From assembly GCA_964540815.1 (NCBI GenBank), contig CAZIOH010000038.1, positions 1 through 60,300 on the forward strand: a stretch of DNA of 60,300 bases. The letters are read 5' to 3'. Origin of the DNA: CAZIOH01 sp964540815 (lineage in GTDB: Bacteria > Myxococcota_A > Polyangia > Fen-1088). Below the pieces are notes generated by a model. The model did not search any database and was not told the DNA's origin. It was given only the letters and a program-made list of their open reading frames with translations. Of the stretch, positions 41,996 to 50,777 are shown piece by piece; the first letter of the stretch is position 1; the number at the start of each line of letters is the position of its first letter. Both the position numbers and the translations under genes were made by a program.

Positions 41996-42337
41996 TCATG
42001 GCCCGCCGCCTGCGCCGCCCTGATCACCAGGGGCTCCCGCCGCGGCCCCGGCGCCTCCGGCCCCGCCCCCGCCCGCGCCGGCCCCGCCGGCCCCGGCTCC
42101 TCCGCTGGTTCCGCCGCCAGCTCCGCCGGTGGCGACGGGCGCTCCCGCGACCCCGCCGTCGGGCTGGCTCGTGCTTCCACCGTTCCCGGCTGCTCCTTTG
42201 CCGCCTCCGCCTCCGACGCCTCCGCCTCCGACGCCTCCACCTCCTCCAGCACCCGCGAAGGTGAAGGTGGTTCCGGAGTCCTTGCACGAGAGTCCCATCG
42301 ACGTGCCAAGCAAGATCAGAATCGCGTATGTCCGCAT
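41996..42337 (-). CDS. Gly-rich lipoprotein (113 aa)
   Basis: A short exported protein has a signal sequence with lipobox MGLSCKD (Cys18), then ~90 residues that are almost only Gly, Ala and Ser with a little Pro and Thr. There is no folded domain. AAAGGGAA before the ATG (42337) is a good ribosome site, and a sigma-70-like promoter lies 20-50 nt upstream. It may be a surface spacer, and heads a unit with the porin at 40287-41951. Function unknown. Confidence 0.75.
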   Translation of the reverse strand: MRTYAILILLGTSMGLSCKDSGTTFTFAGAGGGGGVGGGGVGGGGGKGAAGNGGSTSQPDGGVAGAPVATGGAGGGTSGGAGAGGAGAGGGGAGGAGAAAGAPGDQGGAGGGP

Positions 42338-42357
42338 CGGTTCCCTTTCGGCGAGCG

Positions 42358-42386
42358 ACCGTAGCGGAGCCCCGGGGGTGTGTCAA
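42358..42386 (-). promoter_or_regulatory. Sigma-70-like promoter of the Gly-rich lipoprotein/porin unit
   Basis: On the minus strand, TTGACA (42386-42381) is followed after exactly 17 bp by TACGGT (42363-42358). Just upstream an interrupted palindrome TCTCTaatGAGAGA (about 42402-42415) may be an operator. The -35 is a full match. Confidence 0.6.
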
Positions 42387-42483
42387 TGAAAAAGACAAAT
42401 GTCTCTAATGAGAGATGCGCCCTGCCCGGGGTGGCTGGGTCGGCCCTCGACCGACGGCTTCCCGGATGGGAGGCCGCGTCGGC

Positions 42484-43353
42484 TCAGTAGGTGTTGAAGT
42501 ACGCGAACGAAGCGCCGCCGGCCGATGCCTGCATGCAGAAACCGCCATTGCGAGGCCGGGGCAGGGGGAATGTTCCGCCGGCCACGCAGTCGATGGGGGC
42601 GGCGTTCACGGAGAAGGTGCGCGGCGCCTGAAAATTTCCACAGACGAGCCCGGTGATGGTCGTCCCGACCACTTCATCACACGTGGCACCGGTCCCGAGG
42701 GTCTGCGCGGTCCTCACCGGCACCTGGCCCGGGTTCGCACACAGCCCGGTGCACGGTCGAGGCGGACCCGCTCCGCCCATCCCGCCGCTGCCCATGGTTC
42801 CGGCGAGGCCACCGATCCCGGCGCCACCTCCGCCGGTTCCCACCCGCCCCCCAGAAGCGGTGGCACCGCCGCTGGCCGGAGCCCCGGCGGAGCCACCGGT
42901 CCCTCCGCGGCCACCACTCCCACCGGCTCCGCTGCCCGCTGCGCCCCCGCCTCCCGGTCCCGATCCGCCGGTCGCCGCGGTGGCGCCTCCGTTCGGTTGC
43001 GACCCTCCTGCTCCTCCGGCTGTTGCTCCTGCCCCTCCGGTGGCTCCAGCAGTCCCCCCGGTCCCGCCTTGGCCGGCTTGGCCGCCGGCTCCAGCCGCTG
43101 CGCCTCCCGCGCCCACCGGGTCTCCACCTCCACCGCCACCTCCCCCTGAGCCTCCGCTTGCAACCCCGGCGCCGTCGGGGGCACTCGGTCCGCCATCGAG
43201 GCGCACGAAGAAGGGCTCGGGCCCCGCGCACCCCACGATCAACGCCGCCCCGCACAGCAGGAGGGTCGCGAGTCGCCGCTCGGGGATTCGCACGACGTGG
43301 AGGACCCGAAGATTGCGATTCACGGCCATGAACGTAGGCCTCTTGCGGGACAC
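42484..43353 (-). CDS. Gly-rich lipoprotein with Cys-rich C-terminal domain
   Basis: The 289-aa protein starts at GTG 43353 (GGGAGG upstream) with an ATG alternative at 43329. A lipobox AALIVGCAG (Cys42) is followed by ~130 residues of Gly/Ala repeats and a ~90-residue C-terminal domain with six Cys: CTGLCANPGQVPV, GATCDEVV, LVCGNF, IDCVAGG and NGGFCMQASAGG, ending AYFNTY. I believe domains with this Cys-rich pattern occur on surface proteins of related bacteria and may bind carbohydrate, but I do not recognise a named family. Context: the last gene of the cellulase region. Confidence 0.75.
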   Translation of the reverse strand: MSRKRPTFMAVNRNLRVLHVVRIPERRLATLLLCGAALIVGCAGPEPFFVRLDGGPSAPDGAGVASGGSGGGGGGGGDPVGAGGAAAGAGGQAGQGGTGGTAGATGGAGATAGGAGGSQPNGGATAATGGSGPGGGGAAGSGAGGSGGRGGTGGSAGAPASGGATASGGRVGTGGGGAGIGGLAGTMGSGGMGGAGPPRPCTGLCANPGQVPVRTAQTLGTGATCDEVVGTTITGLVCGNFQAPRTFSVNAAPIDCVAGGTFPLPRPRNGGFCMQASAGGASFAYFNTY

Positions 43354-43430
43354 GGGAAGGCCTCCCCGGGGGATCGGCGGATCGCCTGTGCGACTTGAGG
43401 CGACCTCGGACCGGCCCCGGTGGCCTCCGG

Positions 43431-44486
43431 CTAGCGGAACTCCTCCATGAGGGCGTCGAGGGCAGCGCTGCCTGGACAGAGCTTCTCGTAAGGAATGCGG
43501 GACATCGGCACATCGGTGGTCGCGTTCAGATCGTGCATGTCCGGGGTGCCGGTCTCGAGATAGAGCAACCCGGTCGGGACCTCGCCGCGCTTCTGGATGG
43601 CCTGCAGGGTGTCCGCCACCGCCTGGCGGTTGGTGAAGTCGTAGCTCTCGGGGACCTTCGAGAGCCGGAGCTGGCTGCCATCGTGGAGCATGACCTCCTC
43701 GACGCTGCCCGGCGGATAGGACGCGGTCAGCTCCCCGGCCGGAGGGACGAAGTCGGCCTGCAGGACCTGGAGCAGGTGCTGCCGGGTGTGCAGGTAGCTC
43801 TTGGTCGACCCCGGGTGATCGTTGAAGGTCACGCAGGGCGAGATCACGTCGATCAGGGCGAACCCGTGGTGGGAGAGCCCGGCCTTGAGCAGCGGCACGA
43901 GTTGCTCCTTGTCCCCCGAGAAGCTGCGCGCCACGAAGGTGGCGCCGAGGCTGAGCGCCAGCATCGCCGGATCGATCGGGCTCTGTCGGTTGGCCTCGCC
44001 GCGCTTGCTCTTGGTCCCGAGATCCGCCGACGCCGAGAACTGCCCCTTGGTGAGGCCGTAGACCCCGTTGTTCTCGATGACGTACAGCATGTCCACGTTG
44101 CGCCGGATGGCGTGGGCCAGCTGTCCGAGCCCGATCGACAGCGAGTCACCGTCTCCCGAGATCCCGATGTACGCGAGGTGCTTGTTGGCGGCGGCGGCGC
44201 CGGTCGCGATCGAGGGCATGCGCCCATGGGCCGAGTTGAAGCCGTGGGCGCCGCTCACGAAGTAGGTGGGGGTCTTCGACGAGCAGCCGATGCCGCTCAG
44301 CTTGGCGATCATGTGCGGCGGCATGTCGAGCTCGTAGAACGCGCGCACGATGGCCGCGGTGACGGAGTCGTGCCCGCAGCCCGCGCACAGGGTGGACATC
44401 GCGCCTTCGTAGTCGCGCAAGGTGAGCCCGAGCGCGTTGGGGCGGGCGTGCGGGTGCTGGACGACCGGCTTCTTGATCGAGGCCAT
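43431..44486 (-). CDS. korB: 2-oxoacid:ferredoxin oxidoreductase beta subunit
   Basis: This 351-aa subunit holds thiamine diphosphate and a [4Fe-4S] cluster in the complex that oxidatively decarboxylates a 2-oxoacid (probably 2-oxoglutarate) to acyl-CoA with ferredoxin reduction. It has CAGCGHDSV, IGCSSKTPTYF, and the ThDP motif GDGDSLSIGLGQLAHA ... ENNGVYGLTKGQ. At the end is SRIPYEKLCPGS. It lies 3 nt after korA. The substrate is inferred from subunit lengths and the GltD-like partner, not from a diagnostic residue. Confidence 0.93.
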   Translation of the reverse strand: MASIKKPVVQHPHARPNALGLTLRDYEGAMSTLCAGCGHDSVTAAIVRAFYELDMPPHMIAKLSGIGCSSKTPTYFVSGAHGFNSAHGRMPSIATGAAAANKHLAYIGISGDGDSLSIGLGQLAHAIRRNVDMLYVIENNGVYGLTKGQFSASADLGTKSKRGEANRQSPIDPAMLALSLGATFVARSFSGDKEQLVPLLKAGLSHHGFALIDVISPCVTFNDHPGSTKSYLHTRQHLLQVLQADFVPPAGELTASYPPGSVEEVMLHDGSQLRLSKVPESYDFTNRQAVADTLQAIQKRGEVPTGLLYLETGTPDMHDLNATTDVPMSRIPYEKLCPGSAALDALMEEFR

Positions 44487-44489
44487 GGC

Positions 44490-46328
44490 TCAGTGCTCCA
44501 CCTGTGAGAGGACCCCGTCGACCACGTGACGGCTGCTGAGCGGGAAGCCCCCGTACACCAGGATCGAGCGGAGCTTGTCCTTGGAGACGGGGGTCTCCAC
44601 CGTCAGCAAGGTGCGCAGCTGGGCGTCGCGGTTCTGCTCGACGATGAAGATGCGCTCGTGCTCGTCGAGGAAGGCCAGCACCTCGGGCCCGAACGGGAAG
44701 GCCCGGATGCGCAGGTAGTCCGCCGGGATGCCCTGGGCGCCGAGGGCCTCGATGGCCTCCCGCACCGCGGGATCGCAGCCCCCGAGCGTGATGATTCCGA
44801 TCGGGCGGGTGCGGGCGGAGGTGGAAGTGGAAGACGGCGCGGGTGCATCGAGCCGCACCGCCTTCGGGACGGCGTGGGCGGCGGCGCCGTGCTTGCGCAG
44901 CAGCCGATCCATCACCTCCTGGTACTCGTCCGGGATCTCGGTGTAGGTGCCGAACCGGTTGTGGCCAGACCCGCGCGTGAAGAACGCGCCCTTGGAGCTC
45001 ACCCCGGGCAGGGTGCGCGCCGCAACCTGATCCGCGTTCTCGTTCGAATAGCGCGCGAAGGGTGCCGCCGCGGCCTCGAGCTCCGCGGCCGTGAGCACCC
45101 GCCCACGATCCGGCCGGTAGCTGTCGTCCCAGCGCAGGCGCGGGCAGACCCAGTCGTTCATGCCGATGTCCAGATCGGACAGCATCATGACCGGCGTCTG
45201 GAAGCGCTCGGCCAGATCGAAGGCCTCGATCGCCATGGTGAAGCACTCGTGCGGGTTGGCCGGGAACAGCAGGATGTGCTTGGTGTCCCCGTGCGAAGCG
45301 TACGCGCAGGCCAGGATGTCCGACTGCTGCGTGCGGGTCGGCATCCCGGTCGAGGGCCCCGTCCGCTGCACGTCGATGATCACCGCCGGGATCTCCGCGT
45401 AGTACGCCAGGCCCAGGAGCTCCCCCATCAGCGAGATCCCAGGTCCGGCGGTGGAGGTGAAGGCCCGGGCCCCGTTCCAGTTGGCCCCGATCACCATCCC
45501 GATGGCCGCCAGCTCGTCCTCGGCCTGAAGGATGCAGTAGTTGTTCTTGCCGGTCTCGGGATCCTTGCGGTAGTCCTCGCAGAACCCCTTGAACGCGTCC
45601 ATCACCGAGGTGGCCGGGGTGATCGGGTACCAGGCGGCCACCGTGGCCCCGGCGTACAGGCACCCGAGGGCGGCGGCCGTGTTGCCATCGATGAGGATGC
45701 GGTCGTCGCTGGCCGGCTGCTTCTCGAGGCGGAAGGGCAGCGGGCAGTCGAGGTGGTCGCGCGCGTACTCGAACCCGGCGGCCAGGGCCCGGTGGTTCGA
45801 CTGCATGAGGGCCTTCTTCTTCGAGAACTTCTCCTCGAGCATCCGATCCACGATCCCGCGATCAATGTCGAGCAGCGCCATCAGCGAGCCGAGGTAGGCG
45901 ATGTTCTTCATCAGGATCCGCTCGCGCGGCTCCTTGAAGATCTGGTTGCACATCGCGGCCAGGGGAACCCCGAGGAAGGTCACGTCCGGGCGCAAGAGCT
46001 CGGGATCGAGCGGCCAGGATGAATCGTAGAGCACATACCCCCCGGAGCGGACCTCCTTGATGTCGCGGGCGTAGGTCTCGGCGTTCATCGCCACCATCAG
46101 GTCGTAGTCGAGCGCGCGGGCGGTGTGGCCGCTCTTGTTCACCCGCACCTCGTACCAGGTCGGCAGGCCCTGGATGTTGGACGGGAACAGGTTCTTTCCC
46201 GAGACCGGGATGCCCATGCGGAAGATGGCCTGCATGAGCAGGCTGTTCGCGCTGGCGGAGCCGGTTCCGTTCACGTTGGCGAGCTTCAGCGAAAAGTCAT
46301 TGGTCCGGACTATTCGTTCTTGGTGCAC
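44490..46328 (-). CDS. korA: 2-oxoacid:ferredoxin oxidoreductase alpha subunit (gamma-alpha fusion)
   Basis: The 612-aa subunit joins a gamma domain at the N-terminus (FSLKLANVNGTGSASANSLL, GLPTWYEVRVNKSG) to an alpha domain (LIDGNTAAALGCLYAGATV, YPITPATSVMD, AGPGISLMGELLG). The start is GTG 46328, which overlaps the end of the Fe-S flavoprotein gene by 19 nt. No Fe-S motif is seen, as expected for this subunit. It is the middle gene of a three-gene unit. Confidence 0.93.
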   Translation of the reverse strand: MHQERIVRTNDFSLKLANVNGTGSASANSLLMQAIFRMGIPVSGKNLFPSNIQGLPTWYEVRVNKSGHTARALDYDLMVAMNAETYARDIKEVRSGGYVLYDSSWPLDPELLRPDVTFLGVPLAAMCNQIFKEPRERILMKNIAYLGSLMALLDIDRGIVDRMLEEKFSKKKALMQSNHRALAAGFEYARDHLDCPLPFRLEKQPASDDRILIDGNTAAALGCLYAGATVAAWYPITPATSVMDAFKGFCEDYRKDPETGKNNYCILQAEDELAAIGMVIGANWNGARAFTSTAGPGISLMGELLGLAYYAEIPAVIIDVQRTGPSTGMPTRTQQSDILACAYASHGDTKHILLFPANPHECFTMAIEAFDLAERFQTPVMMLSDLDIGMNDWVCPRLRWDDSYRPDRGRVLTAAELEAAAAPFARYSNENADQVAARTLPGVSSKGAFFTRGSGHNRFGTYTEIPDEYQEVMDRLLRKHGAAAHAVPKAVRLDAPAPSSTSTSARTRPIGIITLGGCDPAVREAIEALGAQGIPADYLRIRAFPFGPEVLAFLDEHERIFIVEQNRDAQLRTLLTVETPVSKDKLRSILVYGGFPLSSRHVVDGVLSQVEH

Positions 46329-48106
46329 TGGCTTTGCCCCGCTTGAGGAAGGATGAGCTCGAACTTTTGCATGTCCCAGGCCGCCGTCGGGCAGCGTTCG
46401 GCGCACAGGCCGCAATGCACGCATACGTCCTCGTCCTTCACCATCACCCGCCTGGTCTGTGGCAACCCGGTCGAGACGTAGAGCGCCTGCTCGCGGTTCT
46501 CCGCCGGGACCGTCAGCTTGGTGCGCAGCGCCGCCTCATCCGCCTCGGGCGTGATGGTCAGGCACTGCACCGGACAGATGTCGATGCAGGCGTCGCACTC
46601 GATGCACTTGTCAGCGGTGAACACCGTCTCGATGTCGCAGTTCAGGCACCGCTCGACCTCGCGCGCGGTCTGCTCCACGTCGAACCCCAGCTCCACCTCG
46701 AGGTTCAGCTTGGCGAACCTCTCGCGCAGGTCCACGTGCTTCATCTTCGCGCGCTCGACCGGGTTGTAGTCGTTGCTGTAGCTCCACTCGTAAAGGCCCA
46801 TCTTCTGGGTCAGCAGGTTCATCCCCTGCGCCGGCCGCGCCGTCACCGGCTGTCCCTGGCAGTGGTTGTGGATGGAGATGGCGGCCTCGTGGGCGTGGGC
46901 CACCGCCCAGATGATGTTCTTGGGCCCGAACGCAGCGTCGCCCCCGAAGAACACCCCGGGCAGGCTCGACTGAAAGGTCACCGGGTCGACCACCGGCATG
47001 CCGTGCTTGTCGAGCTGCAAGCCGAGCTCGCGCTCGATCCAGGGAAAGGCGTTCTCCTGGCCGATCGCCAGGATCACGTCGTCGGCGGGGATGAACACCG
47101 TCCCGACCACCGTCGACCTCGCGCCCCCGCGCCCGTCGTCGGCCCACTCGAGGCGCTCGAACTCCATGCCGGTGAGGTGCCCGCCTTCCACCACGAACCG
47201 CTTGGGGGCGTGGTTGGTGACGATCTCGATCAGCTCCTCCTCGGCGTCCTCCAGCTCCCAGGGCGAGGCCTTGAAGAACTGGCGTCCGCGCCTCGCCATG
47301 ACCTTGATGTCGGTTCCGCCGATGCGGCGGGCGGTCCGGCAGCAATCCATCGCGGTGTTCCCGACGCCGATGATGATCACGCGCTTGCCGATCGCCTTGA
47401 TGTGCTCGAAGGCCACCCCCTCCAGCCAGTCGAGGCCGATGTGGATGCGCGCGGCGCCCTCGCGTCGGCCCGGCAGGTCGAGATCCTTGCCGCGCGGCGC
47501 GCCCGAGCCCACGAAGATCGCATCAAACTCGCTGCGCATCAGGGTCTTGAGGCTGTTCACCGGCGTCTCGTAGCGGATGTCCACGCCCATGCCGAGGATG
47601 GTGTCGATCTCCTGGTTCAGCACCGCCTCCGGCAAGCGGAACGAGGGGACGTTGGTGCGCATGAGCCCGCCTGGCTTGGCGTTCTTCTCGAACATCACGA
47701 CCTCGTACCCGAGCGGCAAGAGATCGTTGGCCACGCCGAGGGAGGCGGCGCCGGCGCCGATACAGGCCACCCGCTTGCCGTTCTTGGTGGCCGGCGCGGT
47801 CGGCAGCCGCGCCGCCACCTCGGCGTCGTCGCGCAGGTCCGCGGCCACGCGCTTGAGCCGGCAGATGGCCACCGGCTCTTGCTCGAGGCGCCCGCGGCGG
47901 CAGGCGGGCTCACACGGTCGGTCGCAGGTGCGACCGAGGATGCCCGGGAAGATGTTCGACTGCCGGTTGACCAGGTACGCGTCGGAATAGCGTCCCTGGG
48001 CGATGAGCCGGATGTACTCCGGCACGTTGGTGTGGGCGGGGCACGCCCACTGGCAGTCCACGACTTTGTGGAAATAGCTCGGGTCGCGCGTGTTGGTGGT
48101 TTTCAC
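46310..48106 (-). CDS. GltD-like FAD oxidoreductase with Fe-S domains
   Basis: This 598-aa electron-transfer protein has an N-terminal Fe-S domain (CQWACPAHTNVPEYI ... GRTCDRPCEPACRRG), an FAD site (VACIGAGAASLGVANDL), an NAD(P) site (VIIIGVGNTAMDCCRTA), and a C-terminal pair of ferredoxin clusters (KCIECDACIDICPVQCL and VCVHCGLCAERCP). It resembles the small subunit of glutamate synthase fused to a ferredoxin. The start is GTG 48106 with GGAG upstream. Overlap with korA suggests it passes electrons between NAD(P)H and the 2-oxoacid oxidoreductase. Confidence 0.92.
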   Translation of the reverse strand: MKTTNTRDPSYFHKVVDCQWACPAHTNVPEYIRLIAQGRYSDAYLVNRQSNIFPGILGRTCDRPCEPACRRGRLEQEPVAICRLKRVAADLRDDAEVAARLPTAPATKNGKRVACIGAGAASLGVANDLLPLGYEVVMFEKNAKPGGLMRTNVPSFRLPEAVLNQEIDTILGMGVDIRYETPVNSLKTLMRSEFDAIFVGSGAPRGKDLDLPGRREGAARIHIGLDWLEGVAFEHIKAIGKRVIIIGVGNTAMDCCRTARRIGGTDIKVMARRGRQFFKASPWELEDAEEELIEIVTNHAPKRFVVEGGHLTGMEFERLEWADDGRGGARSTVVGTVFIPADDVILAIGQENAFPWIERELGLQLDKHGMPVVDPVTFQSSLPGVFFGGDAAFGPKNIIWAVAHAHEAAISIHNHCQGQPVTARPAQGMNLLTQKMGLYEWSYSNDYNPVERAKMKHVDLRERFAKLNLEVELGFDVEQTAREVERCLNCDIETVFTADKCIECDACIDICPVQCLTITPEADEAALRTKLTVPAENREQALYVSTGLPQTRRVMVKDEDVCVHCGLCAERCPTAAWDMQKFELILPQAGQSQCTKNE

Positions 48107-48303
48107 GTGGGGGCTCCGGACAGACGAGGGGACACCGGGGGCGTCGCCATGGCGAGTCGGGGCGGGGCGGGCGACGGGGCCTGGCTGGAATGACACGCCC
48201 GGAAGAAAAAGGCAATGACGCGTCGGTGGGGCGGGCCCAGTTGGGGCGTGGCCCCCGGCCGTCCGACGCTGCGGGCCGTGAGCGGTGTCATCATCTGACA
48301 GGG

Positions 48304-48419
48304 GAGGTGGCTCGCTGCCGCTCGCACGTCCCCGCGCCCCTCTCGCTCCGCGCGTCGCTCCGCGCGTCGCTCCGCGCGGCGAAGCCGCGCTGCGCTCGCC
48401 TGAATAGCGGGAGGTGAAC
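48304..48419 (-). repeat. Dispersed two-hairpin element A, copy 3 (inverted, expanded)
   Basis: Read on the minus strand it runs from CGCTATTCAGGCGAG through GCGCGGC-TTC-GCCGCGC and GGGGACGTG to CACCTCCCC. A 12-bp unit (GCGCGGAGCGAC type) is present three times in tandem right of hairpin 1. The second stem has one mismatch. It lies between the Fe-S flavoprotein start and the kinase stop; the whole 48107-48479 interval has no supported gene. Confidence 0.85.
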
Positions 48420-48479
48420 AAGAGTTCATGGCACTGGCACGACCGAGCCCGGCCCAGTTTGAGTGTTCCGGGGGGCGCT

Positions 48480-50735
48480 TCACGGCTCGCCGGGGTCGTC
48501 CCGCGGCTCGCACACGAGGAGGACTGGACCTGCAGCCGTGATGGCCGCGATCCCGCTCCGTCCTGGACTGCCGTGGTCGACGTTCGAGGCGGCGTCCGGA
48601 GACAGGTCAGCGGCGAGAGAGGCGGCGAGCTGCGCCATCGTCGGCCCCCACGGTGGCTCGAGGTCCTCGATGGCCACCCGTGGTCCGTCGATCCATTCGT
48701 AGACGATGGCGTGTCCATCCGGCGAGATGCCGAGCACCCGCTGGATCATCGGACCCCCGGCGCTCGCGAGATTCCGGACGCGCTGCAGAGCCGCGGGATC
48801 CTCGTCGAGGGAGGCCGTGCGCCGCTCGACGAGGACGGTCCGCTCGAGGCGCGGGTCGTGCCGCCGGTAGAGCGTCCCCCCGCTCGCCGAGCGGCCGAGC
48901 CGGAGCTCCTCGGTACGCGCGGCGTCGGAGATCGCGGGTCCGCCGGGAGGCTCGAGACCGGGCCGGGGGGCGACCGCCGCGGCGAGCAGGCCGAACTCCG
49001 GCCCGCTTTCCGCCCCGCTCTCCGGCCACCCCCGGATCGCCTCGGCCATCTCCTCGGCCGAGGCGAACCGCTGGGCCGGATCCTTCTCGAGGGCCCGCCA
49101 GAGGACCGCGTCGTGGCGTGCATCGAGCTTTCCCGCCCCGCCGCGGGCCGCGCGCACGCCGCTCGGCGCCGGGGCGGGCTCCCCGAGGTGCTGGGCAACG
49201 ATGTCCGGGCCTGGAAAGGGGAGCTGTCCGGTCAGGGCCTCGAACAGGGTGACCCCTGCCGCGTAGAGGTCGGCGGCCGGCCCGATACCCGAGCCGGTGA
49301 TCTGTTCGGGTGACATGTACGCGACGGTCCCCATCAGCCCGCCGGTCTGGGTCTGACCGAAGTCCGCCAGGTGGGCCGCGCCGAAGTCGGCGAGCTTGGC
49401 GTTGCCGGCCACGTCGAAGAGGATGTTGGCCGGCTTGACGTCGCGGTGGACGAGGCCGTGGTCGTGGGCCACCGTCAATGCCGACAGGAGGTCGAGCCCC
49501 AGCCGGCGGACCACCCCCGGGGCGAGCGGAGCCGCGCGCGCGAGGCGATCGGCGAGGGTCCCGCCGGGCAGGTACTCCATGACGAACATCCCGGCGGAGG
49601 CGTCCGCATCGTAGAGCGCGACGATGTTGGGATGGCGGAGGCGACCGACCGCCTCGGCCTCGCGGGCAAACCGCTGGTAGGCAAGCCGCTCGGCGCCCGC
49701 GGCGTGGGTCCCGACCACCAGAAGCTTGAGGGCGATCTCGTGCCCGAGCAGGGTGTCCTCCGCCAGGAACACCTGGCTGGTGGCGCCGGCCCCGAGCAGG
49801 CGCAGCACGCGGAACCGCCGTTGAACGAGCCCGCCCTCGGCCCCCGCCTCGCGTTCGGGCCCCGGTCGAGGCCCCTGCAGAGGATCGCGCTGGCGCGCGG
49901 CCTGCTCGGCTCTGTCGAGCGCGAGGATGGCCGTCGGGTCCCTCGGATGTCCCGGGTGGGTCCGGTGAATGCGGGCCCCGAGGGCCGTCGCGGCCGCCGG
50001 CAGATCGAGGGCCACGAGCTCCGCCAAGAGCGCGCGCTCGGCGCCAGGCCGCAGCCGCGGATCGCGGGCGGCCCGCTGCAGCGCGCCCGCCGCCTGCCGG
50101 TGCTGTCCCAGGCGACCGAGCAGGCGCCCGAGGGCCTCGTCGGCCCTGGCGGCGGCGTGGGCGTCGCCCGCGGTCTCGAGCGCGAGCTCGTAGGCGACCC
50201 CGGCCTGGCGCAGGCGGCCGTCGGCCTCCTCCATGCGTCCCACCTCGAGGTGATCCCCGGCGCGCCGGTACGCCTCGGCCGCGGCCTTCCAGTCCTGGGC
50301 GCGCTCGGCCAGCTGGCCGGCCTCGTGGTGGGCGCCGCGCCGGGCGAAGAGCGCGGCGCTGCGGACCAGCCCGGCCCGGTCCTCGCGCGGGATGCCCTCG
50401 GCCAGCCGACGCGCCTCGTCCACCAGCCCCGCGTCGAGCGCGAGCTCGATCGCGAGCCCGGTGTCTCCGAGCTCGAGCGCGAGCGGCAGCGCATCCGCGT
50501 AGCGCCAGAGCCTCTGGTAGATCGCGATCGCCCGCGTGAGCTCGCCCCGGCCCACGGCGAGCCGGGCCGCCGCCGGGTGCTCGCCCTGGCGCACCAGGGC
50601 CGCGACCGGATCGTCCTCGACCGGCTCGTCGGTGGCGGCGCTGTCGGTGGCGGCGCCGTCGGTGGCCGGGGCGGGCGCCTGGCCGGGTTGGTTCCCTGGG
50701 CCAGCCTTGGACCCCTGGGTGAAGGTTTCGGACAT
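48480..50735 (-). CDS. Ser/Thr protein kinase with TPR-like N-terminus and a degenerate second kinase module
   Basis: The 751-aa protein starts at ATG 50735 (GGGAG upstream). Residues ~1-290 are Ala-rich helix pairs like TPR units. The kinase domain (~300-590) has LLGAGATSQVFLAED, a Lys in EIALKLL, HRDVKPANILF, DFGAAH and GTVAYMSPEQ, so it should be active. A second module (606-751) repeats a kinase N-lobe pattern, with LGRSASGGTLYRRHDPRLER and IVYEWIDGP, and a corrupted catalytic loop HGSPGRSGI. No membrane helix is seen. It is divergent from the phosphorylase gene at 50778, with 42 nt between the starts. Confidence 0.88.
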   Translation of the reverse strand: MSETFTQGSKAGPGNQPGQAPAPATDGAATDSAATDEPVEDDPVAALVRQGEHPAAARLAVGRGELTRAIAIYQRLWRYADALPLALELGDTGLAIELALDAGLVDEARRLAEGIPREDRAGLVRSAALFARRGAHHEAGQLAERAQDWKAAAEAYRRAGDHLEVGRMEEADGRLRQAGVAYELALETAGDAHAAARADEALGRLLGRLGQHRQAAGALQRAARDPRLRPGAERALLAELVALDLPAAATALGARIHRTHPGHPRDPTAILALDRAEQAARQRDPLQGPRPGPEREAGAEGGLVQRRFRVLRLLGAGATSQVFLAEDTLLGHEIALKLLVVGTHAAGAERLAYQRFAREAEAVGRLRHPNIVALYDADASAGMFVMEYLPGGTLADRLARAAPLAPGVVRRLGLDLLSALTVAHDHGLVHRDVKPANILFDVAGNAKLADFGAAHLADFGQTQTGGLMGTVAYMSPEQITGSGIGPAADLYAAGVTLFEALTGQLPFPGPDIVAQHLGEPAPAPSGVRAARGGAGKLDARHDAVLWRALEKDPAQRFASAEEMAEAIRGWPESGAESGPEFGLLAAAVAPRPGLEPPGGPAISDAARTEELRLGRSASGGTLYRRHDPRLERTVLVERRTASLDEDPAALQRVRNLASAGGPMIQRVLGISPDGHAIVYEWIDGPRVAIEDLEPPWGPTMAQLAASLAADLSPDAASNVDHGSPGRSGIAAITAAGPVLLVCEPRDDPGEP

Positions 50736-50777
50736 GCGCGCGGGCTCCCGTTTCATGGTAGCAAGGACCCGCCATTC

